Shown: positions 25,493 through 34,422 of the stretch, piece by piece | How the letters are laid out: each line of letters opens with the position of its first letter | Position numbering within the stretch: the stretch's first letter is position 1 | Assembly: GCA_900542495.1 (NCBI GenBank) | Contig: UQNW01000001.1 | Coordinates: forward strand, 1 to 64,000 | Length of the DNA: 64,000 nt | Direction: 5' to 3' | Origin: an uncultured Roseburia sp. | GTDB lineage: Bacteria; Bacillota; Clostridia; Lachnospirales; Lachnospiraceae | Program-made: the position numbers and the translations under genes | The notes under the pieces: model-generated | What the model was told of the DNA's origin: nothing | The model's database searches: none | Seen by the model: only the letters and a program-made list of their open reading frames with translations

Positions 25493-26329
25493 ATGAAAAA
25501 AATAAATTTTCACACACACACCAACCGTTGCCGCCACGCAGACGGGATTGCAGCCGATTATGTCCAGTCTGCACTGTCTGCCGGTGTTACACAGCTCGGT
25601 TTTTCCGACCACGCCCCATTTCCCGATTATGATTTTGGAATGAGAATGCCTTACTGTGAATTATCTGAATATATCGAGGATATAAATGCATTGACGGCAC
25701 AATACCGGACTGATATAATTTTATGGAAAGGATTGGAAATCGAATATCTCCCAGAATACCGGAATTACTATGAAGCACTTCTCACCCGTTCCGGGATGGA
25801 TTATCTGCTTATGGGAGAACATTTCTATAAAAATGCATCTGGAAAAACCACGAATTATACCGATGCACTTTCTACAGACGAATTTCCTGTCTACGCACAA
25901 AATGTTGCTGACGGAATGAAAACCGGACTATTTTTGGCAGTCGCACATCCTGATATTTATATGGCTGATAATTTTGTCTGGGATGACAACTGTAAAAAAG
26001 CGGCTGACATTATCATTGATACGGCTGTCACTACCGGCACAGTGTTAGAATACAATGCCAACGGCTTCCGGCGCGAAAAAAAGTTTTATCCAGACGGAAC
26101 CAGATATCAGTATCCGCACCCTGCTTTCTGGGAAATGGTCAAAGGCAGCGGTGCCCGCGTGATCGTTGGTTCGGACTGCCACAATCCATCACAGGTCTGG
26201 GATATAGCAATTGAAAAAGCATATCAAAATTTATATGCACTTGGAATCCATCCGATAAGTAGTCTCTTTGATACATCTGACGTTCCATCTGCACTTTGCA
26301 CAAAATCACACGACGAGGAACATTCATGA
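25493..26329 (+). CDS. PHP-domain phosphatase, histidinol-phosphatase (HisK) type
   Basis: The 278-residue protein has the PHP metal-binding motifs in order: FHTHTNRCRHADG at the start, GFSDHAPFP, GLEIEYLPEY, GEHFY, AHPDIY and VGSDCHNPSQVWD near the end. PHP phosphatases hydrolyse phosphate esters such as histidinol phosphate with a trinuclear metal site. No other his genes are nearby. The gene is coupled by an ATGA overlap to a LacI-type regulator and lies opposite a sugar importer. Dephosphorylation of a sugar-related compound is therefore possible, as well as histidine synthesis. GGGAG lies 12 bases before the ATG. Confidence 0.85.
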   Translation: MKKINFHTHTNRCRHADGIAADYVQSALSAGVTQLGFSDHAPFPDYDFGMRMPYCELSEYIEDINALTAQYRTDIILWKGLEIEYLPEYRNYYEALLTRSGMDYLLMGEHFYKNASGKTTNYTDALSTDEFPVYAQNVADGMKTGLFLAVAHPDIYMADNFVWDDNCKKAADIIIDTAVTTGTVLEYNANGFRREKKFYPDGTRYQYPHPAFWEMVKGSGARVIVGSDCHNPSQVWDIAIEKAYQNLYALGIHPISSLFDTSDVPSALCTKSHDEEHS

Positions 26330-27333
26330 ATATCAGAGATATTGCCAGATTGGCGAACGTGACACCGGGAACTGTTTCCAAAGTTTTAAACAATTATCCC
26401 GATATCAGCGAAGCTACAAGACAACACGTACTACAGATCATAAAAGAGAATCAGTACACCACAAAAAACGGCGGCAGAAAGTTCAAACAGGCTGTTACAC
26501 CACGTATTGGACTTGTCTCGGAAAATGTTTACAACTGGGTTTCCGAGACAATGCAGAACCTGCTTTCCGAGCGCTTTCACAACGCCGACTATACTGTTTT
26601 ATCCTTTCAGGATAATTATTTTTCACAAAATAAAAATGAAAAATTTCAGGAATTATTAACTTATATCGACCGACACCAGCTTACAGGTCTTATTTACTTC
26701 GGTGGAAACTTTGAAGATGTCCCTGCCGATTCCTTTGCCGCACTCAAGTGCCCTGTTATCTTCGTCAATACTGTCCTACCACCAGATAACATGATGACCG
26801 CCACAACTTACTCAAGCGTCCAGGTCAACCACTATGAGACTGCTTACTGGCAGATGGAATCCCTGATCAAAAACGGCCACAGCCATATCTGTATGCTGAT
26901 TTCTTCTAAGATCGATACCAGTGTGTACCGCCTCCGCTGGCAGGCATACGAAGATGCGCTGTCTTCCCATGGTCTTTCCACGGAATATCTTGCAGAAAGC
27001 GGCTATCAGTGCGAACGTGCTTACCGGGAGCTGACAGAAGTTCTTACTATGCACCCAGAAATCACTGCCATCTGCAGTATTTCAGATATCGTAACGCCTG
27101 CCGCGATCCGTGCAATCCATGATCTTGGAAAGATTCCCGGAAAAGATGTTCATATTATCAGCTTTGACGGCATGCCTTCCATGCACTATTGCATCCCTTC
27201 CATTTCTACTTTTATCCAGCCACGAGATGAAATGGCAGGCTATATTTATGATTTACTGCTTGGGCTGATTAGTGACGAGCGCCAGCACCAGCATATTACG
27301 TTTCAGACACGTTTTTCACCGGGAGAGTCTTAA
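26326..27333 (+). CDS. LacI-family transcriptional regulator
   Basis: The DNA-binding domain MNIRDIARLANVTPGTVSKV has the LacI-type helix-turn-helix and is followed by a hinge. The periplasmic-binding-protein-like effector domain starts at RIGLVSENVYNW. The start at 26326 (335 residues) is preferred because GAGGAA lies five bases upstream and the family start fits; the frame is open to 26296. It overlaps the PHP gene by four bases. It probably represses itself and the divergent malEFG-like genes through the TGTTTCGC sites. The sugar effector is unknown. Confidence 0.9.
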   Translation: MNIRDIARLANVTPGTVSKVLNNYPDISEATRQHVLQIIKENQYTTKNGGRKFKQAVTPRIGLVSENVYNWVSETMQNLLSERFHNADYTVLSFQDNYFSQNKNEKFQELLTYIDRHQLTGLIYFGGNFEDVPADSFAALKCPVIFVNTVLPPDNMMTATTYSSVQVNHYETAYWQMESLIKNGHSHICMLISSKIDTSVYRLRWQAYEDALSSHGLSTEYLAESGYQCERAYRELTEVLTMHPEITAICSISDIVTPAAIRAIHDLGKIPGKDVHIISFDGMPSMHYCIPSISTFIQPRDEMAGYIYDLLLGLISDERQHQHITFQTRFSPGES

Positions 27334-27380
27334 TGATTTTCTTCTCAAATCAGAATATTGCCATATCACTTTGATTGATT

Positions 27381-27440
27381 ATAAAAAGGCAGGGAGAAAA
27401 GAAAATTTTTCATTTTCTTCTCTCCCCGCTTTTTTATAAT
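27381..27440. terminator. Bidirectional terminator between LacI-type and AAA/PD-(D/E)XK genes
   Basis: ATAAAAAGGCAGGGAGAAAAG pairs imperfectly with CTTCTCTCCCCGCTTTTTTAT around an AT-rich loop. T runs on both strands serve the two convergent genes. Confidence 0.8.
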
Positions 27441-27513
27441 AATATCCACATTTCTATGAATTCTCAATCTTTCACACTACTTTGATTGCATTTTCCTTTC
27501 CTCACTGGTTATA

Positions 27514-29373
27514 TTACCCCACTGCAACTTCCACTCTTTTTCCGCAGAACGCCACACCATATTTATAAATCACTTCTACCCCGGCTGCCCTTAGTTCTGT
27601 ATCATATTGTTTTTCCTGAATCTGTTTTAGTGCAGTCTCTGACAACTGTTTCAGGCTCTCTTCTGTACCATTTTTTTCTGCTTTCAATTCAATAATAATA
27701 CCCGGAAGATCTTTCTTTACCGGTTTCAGCTGGATATCATAGCGTCCTTCGCCAGACTCCCTGTTGGATGTAACAAAAAAACCTCCCAGCAATGCACAAA
27801 GTCCCAGCATAAACCCATGATAAAAATTCTCTCCGGCTGTATCAAACGAGCTTGCCGATTCCATCAACAATGTCTGTATCTGTGTCTTCAACTTTCTGTT
27901 ATCTCCTGAAAAAATTGCTTCCTGCACTGCAATTGCAGTTGACTGCGGAATCATAGTTTCAAATTTCTGCAGGATTTCCTTGTGATACACAAGTGCTATC
28001 TCACGGTTTGGCAGTGCAACCTCACACATAAAATCCCCATTAAAGGATAATGTTGTTTTTACTGCTTTCAGATAACCTGTAACCAAAAGGAAACTGTAAA
28101 TCGTTGACGGATTCTTTTTTATCTGTGGATAGATGACACCGGTATCGATATAAGTCATAATCGTTTCCCCATTTACCAAGGATGCCAGACGATGATAGAT
28201 TTCCTCATCTGCCTCCGCCAGAACCTCACCGATCACATCATTGCTTCCGGTAGATACCCAGAATGCCCGCGGTTCACATTCATTACTGAAATAGTTCACA
28301 ACTGACCACGGATTAAAAATTTCTGTTTTTCCAAAACGATAGCCATCATACCATTCACAAATTTCATCATAATGATCGGATGCTCCATAATATGCAGCCA
28401 TCTCTCTCACTTCATCCGGTGTGAAGCCAAAATAAGCACTATATTTATGATCCAAAACCGAATTGATGGACAGATTGTTCATTCCACTGAAAATGCTTTC
28501 TTTTGCCACCCTCAAAATTCCGGTAAGAAAACCAAATGCCAGATGTCTGTTATCCTTAAACCCTCCGGAGAACAGATTTCTCATAAAAAGAATAATCTCT
28601 TCATAATACCCTTTCATATATCCCTGCTGGATAGGCGTATCATACTCATCAATAATAATGACCGGAGCGGTTCCATAATGTTTATGAAGCATTGCCGAAA
28701 GATCCGCCAATGCACTTGAGAGTTCTACTTCCGTCACATTTCCCTCCGCTAGCCTTGCATATTTCCGTTCATCATATTCATCACACCGGTCACTCGTCCG
28801 AAGTTCTTCGTGTCTCTGCGTCTCTTTTGCAAAAATATCCCTGACTGCAGAAAATGTCTCCTCCCAGGTATTAAATTTCACATCTTTAAACGTCAGGAAA
28901 ATAACCGGATATTTGCCTTGATACGCCCGGTATTTCTGACCACATGCCCAAATTTTCTTATCCTGAAAATATACCGATGTATCCTGCTCTGTTTTTTCAA
29001 AAAAAGTCCGCAGCATATCCATATTCAGCGTTTTTCCAAATCTGCGTGGTCGTGTAAAAAGTGTTACCATCGGACGTTCATCAATGAAATCTTTTATCAG
29101 CATCGTCTTATCAACATAGTAATATTCCGCCTGTGCCAGCCGGAAATCTGACACACCGATTGGAAGAGGTCGGCAGGATGATCTCTGATTTTTCCGGTAA
29201 GAACCAGAGCGTATTCTTTTATCAGCTGGTTTTAATGCATCTGCAGGAAGCTGCCAGCTGCGTCCCTGCCTCACGACTCCCTCGATTCTTCCACTTCTGC
29301 AAAGTTCCGCTACTCTTCGCTCTGTGATGTTCCATCGTCTTGCAGCTTCTTTTACTGAAATCATTTTTACCAT
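27514..29373 (-). CDS. AAA-ATPase-like/PD-(D/E)XK nuclease protein with N-terminal HTH
   Basis: Three parts are visible. Residues 1-50 form a MerR/excisionase-like helix-turn-helix (ISVKEAARRWNITERRVAEL, CRSGRIEGVVRQGRSWQLP). Residues 70-370 are the AAA-ATPase-like domain, with Walker A TRPRRFGKTLNMDML and Walker B PVIIIDEYDTPIQQGY. The C-terminus is a PD-(D/E)XK fold with GRYDIQLKP and GIIIELKAEK. The AAA/PD-(D/E)XK pair is a multi-copy family of gut anaerobes whose function is not established. The extra HTH is less usual. ATG 29373 has GGAGG nine bases upstream; ATG 29382 would leave no spacing. The gene stands alone, with phased repeats upstream of its promoter. Confidence 0.88.
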   Translation of the reverse strand: MVKMISVKEAARRWNITERRVAELCRSGRIEGVVRQGRSWQLPADALKPADKRIRSGSYRKNQRSSCRPLPIGVSDFRLAQAEYYYVDKTMLIKDFIDERPMVTLFTRPRRFGKTLNMDMLRTFFEKTEQDTSVYFQDKKIWACGQKYRAYQGKYPVIFLTFKDVKFNTWEETFSAVRDIFAKETQRHEELRTSDRCDEYDERKYARLAEGNVTEVELSSALADLSAMLHKHYGTAPVIIIDEYDTPIQQGYMKGYYEEIILFMRNLFSGGFKDNRHLAFGFLTGILRVAKESIFSGMNNLSINSVLDHKYSAYFGFTPDEVREMAAYYGASDHYDEICEWYDGYRFGKTEIFNPWSVVNYFSNECEPRAFWVSTGSNDVIGEVLAEADEEIYHRLASLVNGETIMTYIDTGVIYPQIKKNPSTIYSFLLVTGYLKAVKTTLSFNGDFMCEVALPNREIALVYHKEILQKFETMIPQSTAIAVQEAIFSGDNRKLKTQIQTLLMESASSFDTAGENFYHGFMLGLCALLGGFFVTSNRESGEGRYDIQLKPVKKDLPGIIIELKAEKNGTEESLKQLSETALKQIQEKQYDTELRAAGVEVIYKYGVAFCGKRVEVAVG

Positions 29374-29402
29374 TGTACACATCCTCCACCTTATTTACAT
29401 AT

Positions 29403-29493
29403 AGTATATCCATATGTACTTATTTCCGCAACATTTATTGGAATTATTCCGTATATTTTTCGATATTATTCCGAGTATTTTTCATATTATTCT
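29403..29493 (-). promoter_or_regulatory. Promoter and phased repeat array upstream of the AAA/PD-(D/E)XK gene
   Basis: On the minus strand TTGCGG (29426-29431), 17 bases and TATACT (29403-29408) form a promoter 30 bases before the ATG. Upstream of the -35, ATTATTCC/T begins at 29443, 29465 and 29486 (spacing 22 and 21), with a weaker TTATTTCCG at 29420. Each is followed by a TATTTTTC-like tract in the first two units. A period of about two helical turns would place the units on one face of the DNA, as in operators or UP-like elements. Confidence 0.55.
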
Positions 29494-29554
29494 GGTATTA
29501 TCAGAACAGATAAAATACTTTTTTACTTTGCAGGCACAGAATTTTCTATAAAGT

Positions 29555-29600
29555 AAAAGGACATGGAAAATGAGATAACCTCATAAATCCATGTCCTTTT
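29555..29600. terminator. Bidirectional terminator after mtnN
   Basis: AAAAGGACATGGA (29555-29567) and TCCATGTCCTTTT (29588-29600) form a perfect 13-bp stem. The stem lies past the mtnN stop at 29695. Confidence 0.85.
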
Positions 29601-29694
29601 CTTTTATAGTTATATGAACCTATTTGTTTTTGCCAATATCGATTGTGCAGCTCCGAATTTGTCCTGTTCTGCACCTATACATATTGTACGTATC

Positions 29695-30393
29695 CTACAA
29701 TTCCACAATAAACTCTTCCACAAGTTTCGCACAATGCTCCGCCGCTTTTTTCTCAAAAGTAGGATAATCCATCTCCGCAGAGTTATCTGCCTTGTCAGAG
29801 ATTGCACGGAGGATCACGAATGGGATTTCATTTAAGTATGCTGCCTGTCCGATCGCAGCCCCCTCCATCTCAGTGCAGAGTGGGTGGAAGTTCTCTACAA
29901 GTTTGTCTTTTACCTCTTTGTCACAGATAAACTGGTCGCCGCTTACGATTCTGCCGGAGAACACTTTCACTTCGGTGTTGACTTTCTCGCACACGCTCCT
30001 GGCAAGGGATGCCATTCTCTCGTCCGCCGGGAAACTTAAAGTTCCAAGCTGTGGGATCTCACCTAACGGATAACCAAATACACGCACATCCATGTCATGC
30101 TGAAGGACATCTGTGGAAACAACGATATCCCCGATATCGATCTGTGCGTCCAGAGAACCTGCGATTCCGGTGTTGATGATATGTGTCACGTCAAATAAAT
30201 CTGCAAGGATCTGTGTGCAGATACCAGCATTTACTTTACCGATACCACTGCGCACGATGACAACCTCAACACCGTTTAATGTTCCCTCGAAAAATTCCAT
30301 ATTTGCTTTTTTTGTTGTTTTTGCAACATTCATTTTCGATTTTAAAGTTTCAACTTCGAGCTCCATTGCTCCGATAATTCCGATTTTTTTCAT
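29695..30393 (-). CDS. mtnN: 5'-methylthioadenosine/S-adenosylhomocysteine nucleosidase
   Basis: MtnN (Pfs) cleaves adenine from methylthioadenosine and S-adenosylhomocysteine. The second product leads through LuxS to AI-2. The 232-residue protein starts MKKIGIIGAMELEVETLK. It has the conserved catalytic motifs SGIGKVNAG, HIINTGIAGSLD, VSGDQFI, TEMEGAAIGQAAY and ILRAISDKAD, whose Asp protonates adenine. AGGAG lies upstream of ATG 30393; the open frame to 30417 is not needed. It is monocistronic between terminators. AI-2-type uptake genes occur at the right end of the window but are not linked to it. Confidence 0.96.
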   Translation of the reverse strand: MKKIGIIGAMELEVETLKSKMNVAKTTKKANMEFFEGTLNGVEVVIVRSGIGKVNAGICTQILADLFDVTHIINTGIAGSLDAQIDIGDIVVSTDVLQHDMDVRVFGYPLGEIPQLGTLSFPADERMASLARSVCEKVNTEVKVFSGRIVSGDQFICDKEVKDKLVENFHPLCTEMEGAAIGQAAYLNEIPFVILRAISDKADNSAEMDYPTFEKKAAEHCAKLVEEFIVEL

Positions 30394-30485
30394 CTCGTTC
30401 TGTTCTCCTGTTCTCATTTACTTTCTCGTACTCTGACTCGTTTTATTCATCCATAAGCCGAACTGTTTAATTGGTATTCTAACAT

Positions 30486-30526
30486 AAAAATGGAAATTTC
30501 GCTTTATTTTTGCAAAATTTCCATTT
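30486..30526. terminator. Terminator after hom
   Basis: AAATGGAAATTT (30488-30499) and AAATTTCCATTT (about 30515-30526) form a 12-bp stem, followed by TTTTTATG on the minus strand. Confidence 0.75.
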
Positions 30527-30588
30527 ATCTTTCTCTTTTTATTCACTTGCAATTCACCAAATGCAAATAAATTTGTATTTCTATATCT

Positions 30589-31791
30589 TTACGCCACACG
30601 GATCTTCTGTAAAATATTTCCAAGTTCGGCTTCCTTCTTCTCGCAGTCAGCTTCAGAAATCTTCTCTGTCACAAAGCCAAGCTCTCCGGTCACGCCTTCT
30701 GCCTGTACATACGTAACCGTTCCGAATACTCTTTCTACGGCTGCTTTGTCTGCTGTTGTGCGGATAAAGAACCGGTTCTCCCATTCCCTGTAATCTACGA
30801 GTTCCAGTTTCTTTGAACTCCACTCAATTGGAATATTTTTGTCCAGATTCTTTGCCATCTCAACGACATCTGCTACAACGGCACTTGCTGTTGGAAGCTT
30901 TCCTGCGCCACTGCCGTAAAACATTGCGTCACCTAACACATTGCCATGTACGAAAATTGCATTGAACACACCGTTTACAGCATAAAGCGGGTGAGATGCC
31001 GGAAGTAAAAATGGAGCAACGATCGCTGTATAGCCTTTTGGTCCTTTTTTGCTTGTTGCAAGCAGTTTGATCGCTCTTCCCATCGCCTGTGCGTATTTGA
31101 TATCCGTCGGTGTGATTTTTGTGATTCCCTCTGTGTGGATGTCCTCAAAATCAACCTGCTGTCCGCATACTAAAGATGTTAAAATTGCAATCTTACGGCA
31201 TGCGTCATAACCTTCCACATCGGCAGTAGGGTCTTTCTCCGCATAACCTTTTGCCTGCGCATCTTTTAAAACTTCATTGAAATCAGCACCCTTTTCTGTC
31301 ATCTCAGTCATCATATAGTTCGTTGTACCATTTACGATACCGGTAATCTCTTCAATCTCATCTGCAGTAAGACAGGAATTCAACGGACGGATGATCGGAA
31401 TACCACCGCCGACACTTGCCTCAAACATGAAATTCACATTTTTTTCTTTTGCAAGTGCGATCAGCTCTGCACCTTTTGCAGCCACCAGTGCCTTATTGGA
31501 AGTTGTTACATGTTTTCCGGCCTCCAGCATTGTTTTTACAAAAGTATACGCCGGTTCCACGCCGCCCATTGTCTCAACTACGATCGACACTTCCGGATCT
31601 TCGGCGATCACTTTATAGTCATGCACGATCTTGCTCTGAATCGGATCTCCCTCAAAATCCCTTAAATCCAGAACATACTTTAATTCCACTTCATCGCCGA
31701 CGCGTGCCGCAATGCTCTTCTTATTGATGTCTAAAACCTCTGCCACACCGGAACCGATCGTTCCAAAACCCATAATTGCTGCTTTTATCAT
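30589..31791 (-). CDS. hom: Homoserine dehydrogenase
   Basis: Hom reduces aspartate semialdehyde to homoserine for threonine and methionine. The NAD(P)-binding start MIKAAIMGFGTIGSGVAEVL is followed by KALVAAKGAELIALAKEKNV and FEASVGGGIPIIRPL. The signature GYDACRKIAILTSLVCG lies in the catalytic domain. The last ~60 residues (FFIRTTADKAAVERVFGTVT) form a short ACT-like regulatory end. The length of 400 is normal for a monofunctional enzyme. ATG 31791 has AAAGG upstream; the frame is open to 31830. It follows the ACT-domain gene by 59 bases, probably in one operon. Confidence 0.95.
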   Translation of the reverse strand: MIKAAIMGFGTIGSGVAEVLDINKKSIAARVGDEVELKYVLDLRDFEGDPIQSKIVHDYKVIAEDPEVSIVVETMGGVEPAYTFVKTMLEAGKHVTTSNKALVAAKGAELIALAKEKNVNFMFEASVGGGIPIIRPLNSCLTADEIEEITGIVNGTTNYMMTEMTEKGADFNEVLKDAQAKGYAEKDPTADVEGYDACRKIAILTSLVCGQQVDFEDIHTEGITKITPTDIKYAQAMGRAIKLLATSKKGPKGYTAIVAPFLLPASHPLYAVNGVFNAIFVHGNVLGDAMFYGSGAGKLPTASAVVADVVEMAKNLDKNIPIEWSSKKLELVDYREWENRFFIRTTADKAAVERVFGTVTYVQAEGVTGELGFVTEKISEADCEKKEAELGNILQKIRVA

Positions 31792-31850
31792 TTTTATTCT
31801 GCCTTTCTGTTTTTGTATTATGTAAACCACACTATTCTGCCAGTCTGTTT

Positions 31851-32294
31851 CTATTCTCTCGCCAAAATCTTCACGTACTGAATGCCGCCCACACTCTCGA
31901 CCTTTGTGACCATCTCTGCGACATCACCCGTCTGTGGTAAGATGTCTATACTGAGCGTCAGCGTCGCGATTCCATTGACCGGAATACTCTGATGAATGGT
32001 AAGGATATTGGCATGAAAATCAGCGATCGTTTTCAATACTCCGGACAGAAGCCCCGGCTCATCATCCATCTGAATGACCATCGTAATGGTCTTTCCCTTT
32101 GTTGTCTCGTGAAACGGAAAAATATCATCTTTATACTTGTAAAAAGAACTGCGGCTGATCCCTACACTCTCTGTCGCCTCCTGCACCGATGCAGTCTTAC
32201 CGGAATCGATCAGCCTTTTTGCCTCCACTACTTTCAGCAGTACTTCCGGCACTGCCTTCTCTTTCAAAACATAATATTGCATTTTGTCTTTCAT
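31851..32294 (-). CDS. ACT domain protein, UPF0735/PheB type
   Basis: This 147-residue protein has an N-terminal helix-turn-helix-like half (VVEAKRLIDSGKTASVQEAT, then ESVGISRSSFYKYKDDIFPF) and a C-terminal ACT domain (TMVIQMDDEPGLLSGVLKTI) that usually binds an amino acid. UPF0735 proteins commonly sit beside hom and are thought to regulate threonine or aromatic amino acid genes. Co-transcription with hom supports control by an aspartate-family amino acid. The ATG lies downstream of an AAGAGG-like site. Confidence 0.9.
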   Translation of the reverse strand: MKDKMQYYVLKEKAVPEVLLKVVEAKRLIDSGKTASVQEATESVGISRSSFYKYKDDIFPFHETTKGKTITMVIQMDDEPGLLSGVLKTIADFHANILTIHQSIPVNGIATLTLSIDILPQTGDVAEMVTKVESVGGIQYVKILARE

Positions 32295-32410
32295 GGAAAT
32301 GAATACCTCTTAGTTGCCAGATTCAACAGATTCTCTTTTGTATATAGAATCTATTCTGTTTGTTTGGGACTTACATCTGTCCTCATGAGGAAGATAATAA
32401 CACAAAGAGG

Positions 32411-32437
32411 CTGCCAAAGCAACCTCTTTTCCAGAAC
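32411..32437. terminator. Probable weak terminator after the TPM-domain gene
   Basis: AAAGAGGCTGC and GCAACCTCTTT pair around CAAA with one mismatch. Only a short T stretch follows on the minus strand, so efficiency is uncertain. It closes the prfB-to-TPM gene cluster. Confidence 0.5.
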
Positions 32438-32477
32438 ATTTCTATATTTTTGTTTCTTGTTCACCAATTTCTGAGAT

Positions 32478-33308
32478 TTAGAACTTGCGGCTTCCGCCTC
32501 CATGACTTCTGCCAGAACTGCTGGTATGTACCGTCGATCTGCCGGAATGGCTGCTGCCACCCCCACTGCTTCCATTATTGGTCTGAATCCTCCGATGCGT
32601 CACCATCTGGTTGACAAAACGGTCTTCCTGACCGGTCAGGTTAACTTTTCCGAACGCATGGTAATCATACTGGTATCCACCGCCAAATTTCAGACGGTAT
32701 TTTCCGGTAATTCCAAAAAATACAGCGGCAAACACAGCTGCTGCAAGTACAACTGCAAACAGAATTTCGCCCATCGTAAGTACCTTATAATAATGGATCT
32801 CGCCTGTTTCTTCATCATAGGTATAAGCGTCAGACGGGATTCCCACCTCATAATAGTACTCTGCATCACTTAACATGGAAGAAAAGCAGGAAGCATATTC
32901 TCCATCCACAACATAATCATAACAGCTATCCAGGATATCATCGATTCTATCGTCATTCAGATAGTAAATGGCCTCTCCCGCAGTCGATATCGTAACCTCT
33001 CTGTTATCCATGTCAATGAGGAACACTACGCCATCATCGCCTGCTGCTGTCGTGTCATAAAAATCATCCGCATACTCTCTCGCCGTCTTTCCCTGTGCAT
33101 CCTCTGTCGTCAGGGCAAAGATCTCCCAGCCTGTGACCTCCTGCAGATTGGTAATTTCTTCCGAAAGCGACTGCTGTTCCTCATCAGAAAGTAACGCTGC
33201 ATCATCATACACCGCATCATAAGTATCCGCATAGACAGGCACAGCCGCAAAAAGTGTCAGTGCTGTTACGGCGGACAGAGCGATTCTTTTTCTTAATTTA
33301 TCTCTCAT
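32478..33308 (-). CDS. TPM-domain membrane protein, YdjH/YgcG type
   Basis: A signal peptide (cut near PVYADTYD) is followed by a TPM domain (about residues 28-165: VYDDAALLSDEEQQSLSEEI, DDGVVFLIDMDNREVTIST). One membrane segment comes next (ILFAVVLAAAVFAAVFFGI), then a Ser/Gly/His-rich tail. TPM domains are found in envelope proteins with roles in photosystem repair or stress. In Bacillus the counterpart YdjH is encoded with YdjG and YdjI behind the PspA-like YdjF. Its start overlaps the preceding zinc-ribbon gene by four bases, showing translational coupling. Confidence 0.85.
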   Translation of the reverse strand: MRDKLRKRIALSAVTALTLFAAVPVYADTYDAVYDDAALLSDEEQQSLSEEITNLQEVTGWEIFALTTEDAQGKTAREYADDFYDTTAAGDDGVVFLIDMDNREVTISTAGEAIYYLNDDRIDDILDSCYDYVVDGEYASCFSSMLSDAEYYYEVGIPSDAYTYDEETGEIHYYKVLTMGEILFAVVLAAAVFAAVFFGITGKYRLKFGGGYQYDYHAFGKVNLTGQEDRFVNQMVTHRRIQTNNGSSGGGSSHSGRSTVHTSSSGRSHGGGSRKF

Positions 33309-34420
33309 AAGAAATACCCTCCGATCAATGCAATGATTAAGACAACGACTGCCGAAATAATACCCGTCAGCGTGACTTTTCCGTAGTCTACCGGAAGTTC
33401 TCCGAACACTTTTCCTGTCTGCCCGTTCATGGAATAATAGTAGATTTTTCCATCTTTCCCCTTATAGGTAACAGTCCAGACCGGAAGCAATGCGTAAGAC
33501 CAGTCCTCCTTCTTCGGGACCACCCCGAATGAGTTGACCGATAACGCATTGTATCCCTGAACAGATTCCCGCATGAGTTTTTCCGCTGAGTTTTTCATCG
33601 TAGCCTGCATATTTCCTTCCACTGCTTTCTGCTCGATGTCACGTTTCTCTGCCATGAAACCGGAAAGATATCCCATATTAAAATCTTTCATCTCATTGAA
33701 CTGATACGGCAGTACCCCTTTCACAAGCTGCACATTTGCCTTTTGCAGTGCGTTCTCTGCAAGATTCTTCAGATCGACCTCACCCTCACGCTCCACATGG
33801 TAAAACTTTGTCTCTGTGTACTCGGTATCTCCGGTTCTCCACACACGGATTTTCTTGCCTTCGCCCTGCAGTTTTCCCTGCAATTTTGCATCATAGATCC
33901 AATATGGGAAATAGACACCGCTCAGACATTCGATCTGTTTCTTATTAAAAAATGCCTTTGGAACAAATTTTTTCTTTCCAACATACTCTAAGAAGCGTTT
34001 TTCCGCTTCCTTTTTGGAAATTTTAAAGGGAATGACTTTGTTTGGAAGATACTTTCCTTCCAGCCGTTTTCCAAGCACGACCGGATTGTGACAATAATAA
34101 CAGAACGTGGCTGCTGTCGTTGCATCTGTCACGATTTCTGCTCCACAGGATGGGCAATTATAAATGACTGCCTCTGCGCCGCCGTCCTCCCCTTCTTTTT
34201 TCTTTGTGTCCGCACTCTTTTGTTCGGTTGTTTCCTGCTCTGCTTCATCAGAACCATCCGCTGCACCGGCATTCATCTCCTTTGACTCTGCCGGCTGCAA
34301 TGCATCCAATTCCGCCTGGGTAAATTTTGAACCACAGTACTCGCATTTATACTTCTGTGTTTCCGGGTCAAAAATCAGTTCTCCGTCACAGTTTGGACAC
34401 TTAAAACTGATAACTGCCAT
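33305..34420 (-). CDS. Zinc-ribbon membrane protein, YdjG type
   Basis: Two zinc ribbons, FKCPNCDGELIFDPE...CEYCG and YNCPSCGAEIV...CYYCH, are joined by an acidic linker. A domain with YFPYWIYDAKLQGK and LPVWTVTYKGKDGKIYYYSM follows, and a single C-terminal membrane helix (GIISAVVVLIIALIGGYFL). This is the organisation of Bacillus YdjG. The start MAVISFKCPN at 34420 has AGGAG six bases upstream. The gene begins two bases after the SPFH gene stop and overlaps the TPM gene. It probably acts at the membrane with these partners, but its biochemical function is not known. Confidence 0.82.
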   Translation of the reverse strand: MAVISFKCPNCDGELIFDPETQKYKCEYCGSKFTQAELDALQPAESKEMNAGAADGSDEAEQETTEQKSADTKKKEGEDGGAEAVIYNCPSCGAEIVTDATTAATFCYYCHNPVVLGKRLEGKYLPNKVIPFKISKKEAEKRFLEYVGKKKFVPKAFFNKKQIECLSGVYFPYWIYDAKLQGKLQGEGKKIRVWRTGDTEYTETKFYHVEREGEVDLKNLAENALQKANVQLVKGVLPYQFNEMKDFNMGYLSGFMAEKRDIEQKAVEGNMQATMKNSAEKLMRESVQGYNALSVNSFGVVPKKEDWSYALLPVWTVTYKGKDGKIYYYSMNGQTGKVFGELPVDYGKVTLTGIISAVVVLIIALIGGYFL

Positions 34421-34422
34421 AG

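Noticed and set aside
27514..29373. AAA/PD-(D/E)XK gene as part of an insertion sequence or prophage
   Set aside because: No terminal inverted repeats, target duplications, integrase or phage genes are seen around it.
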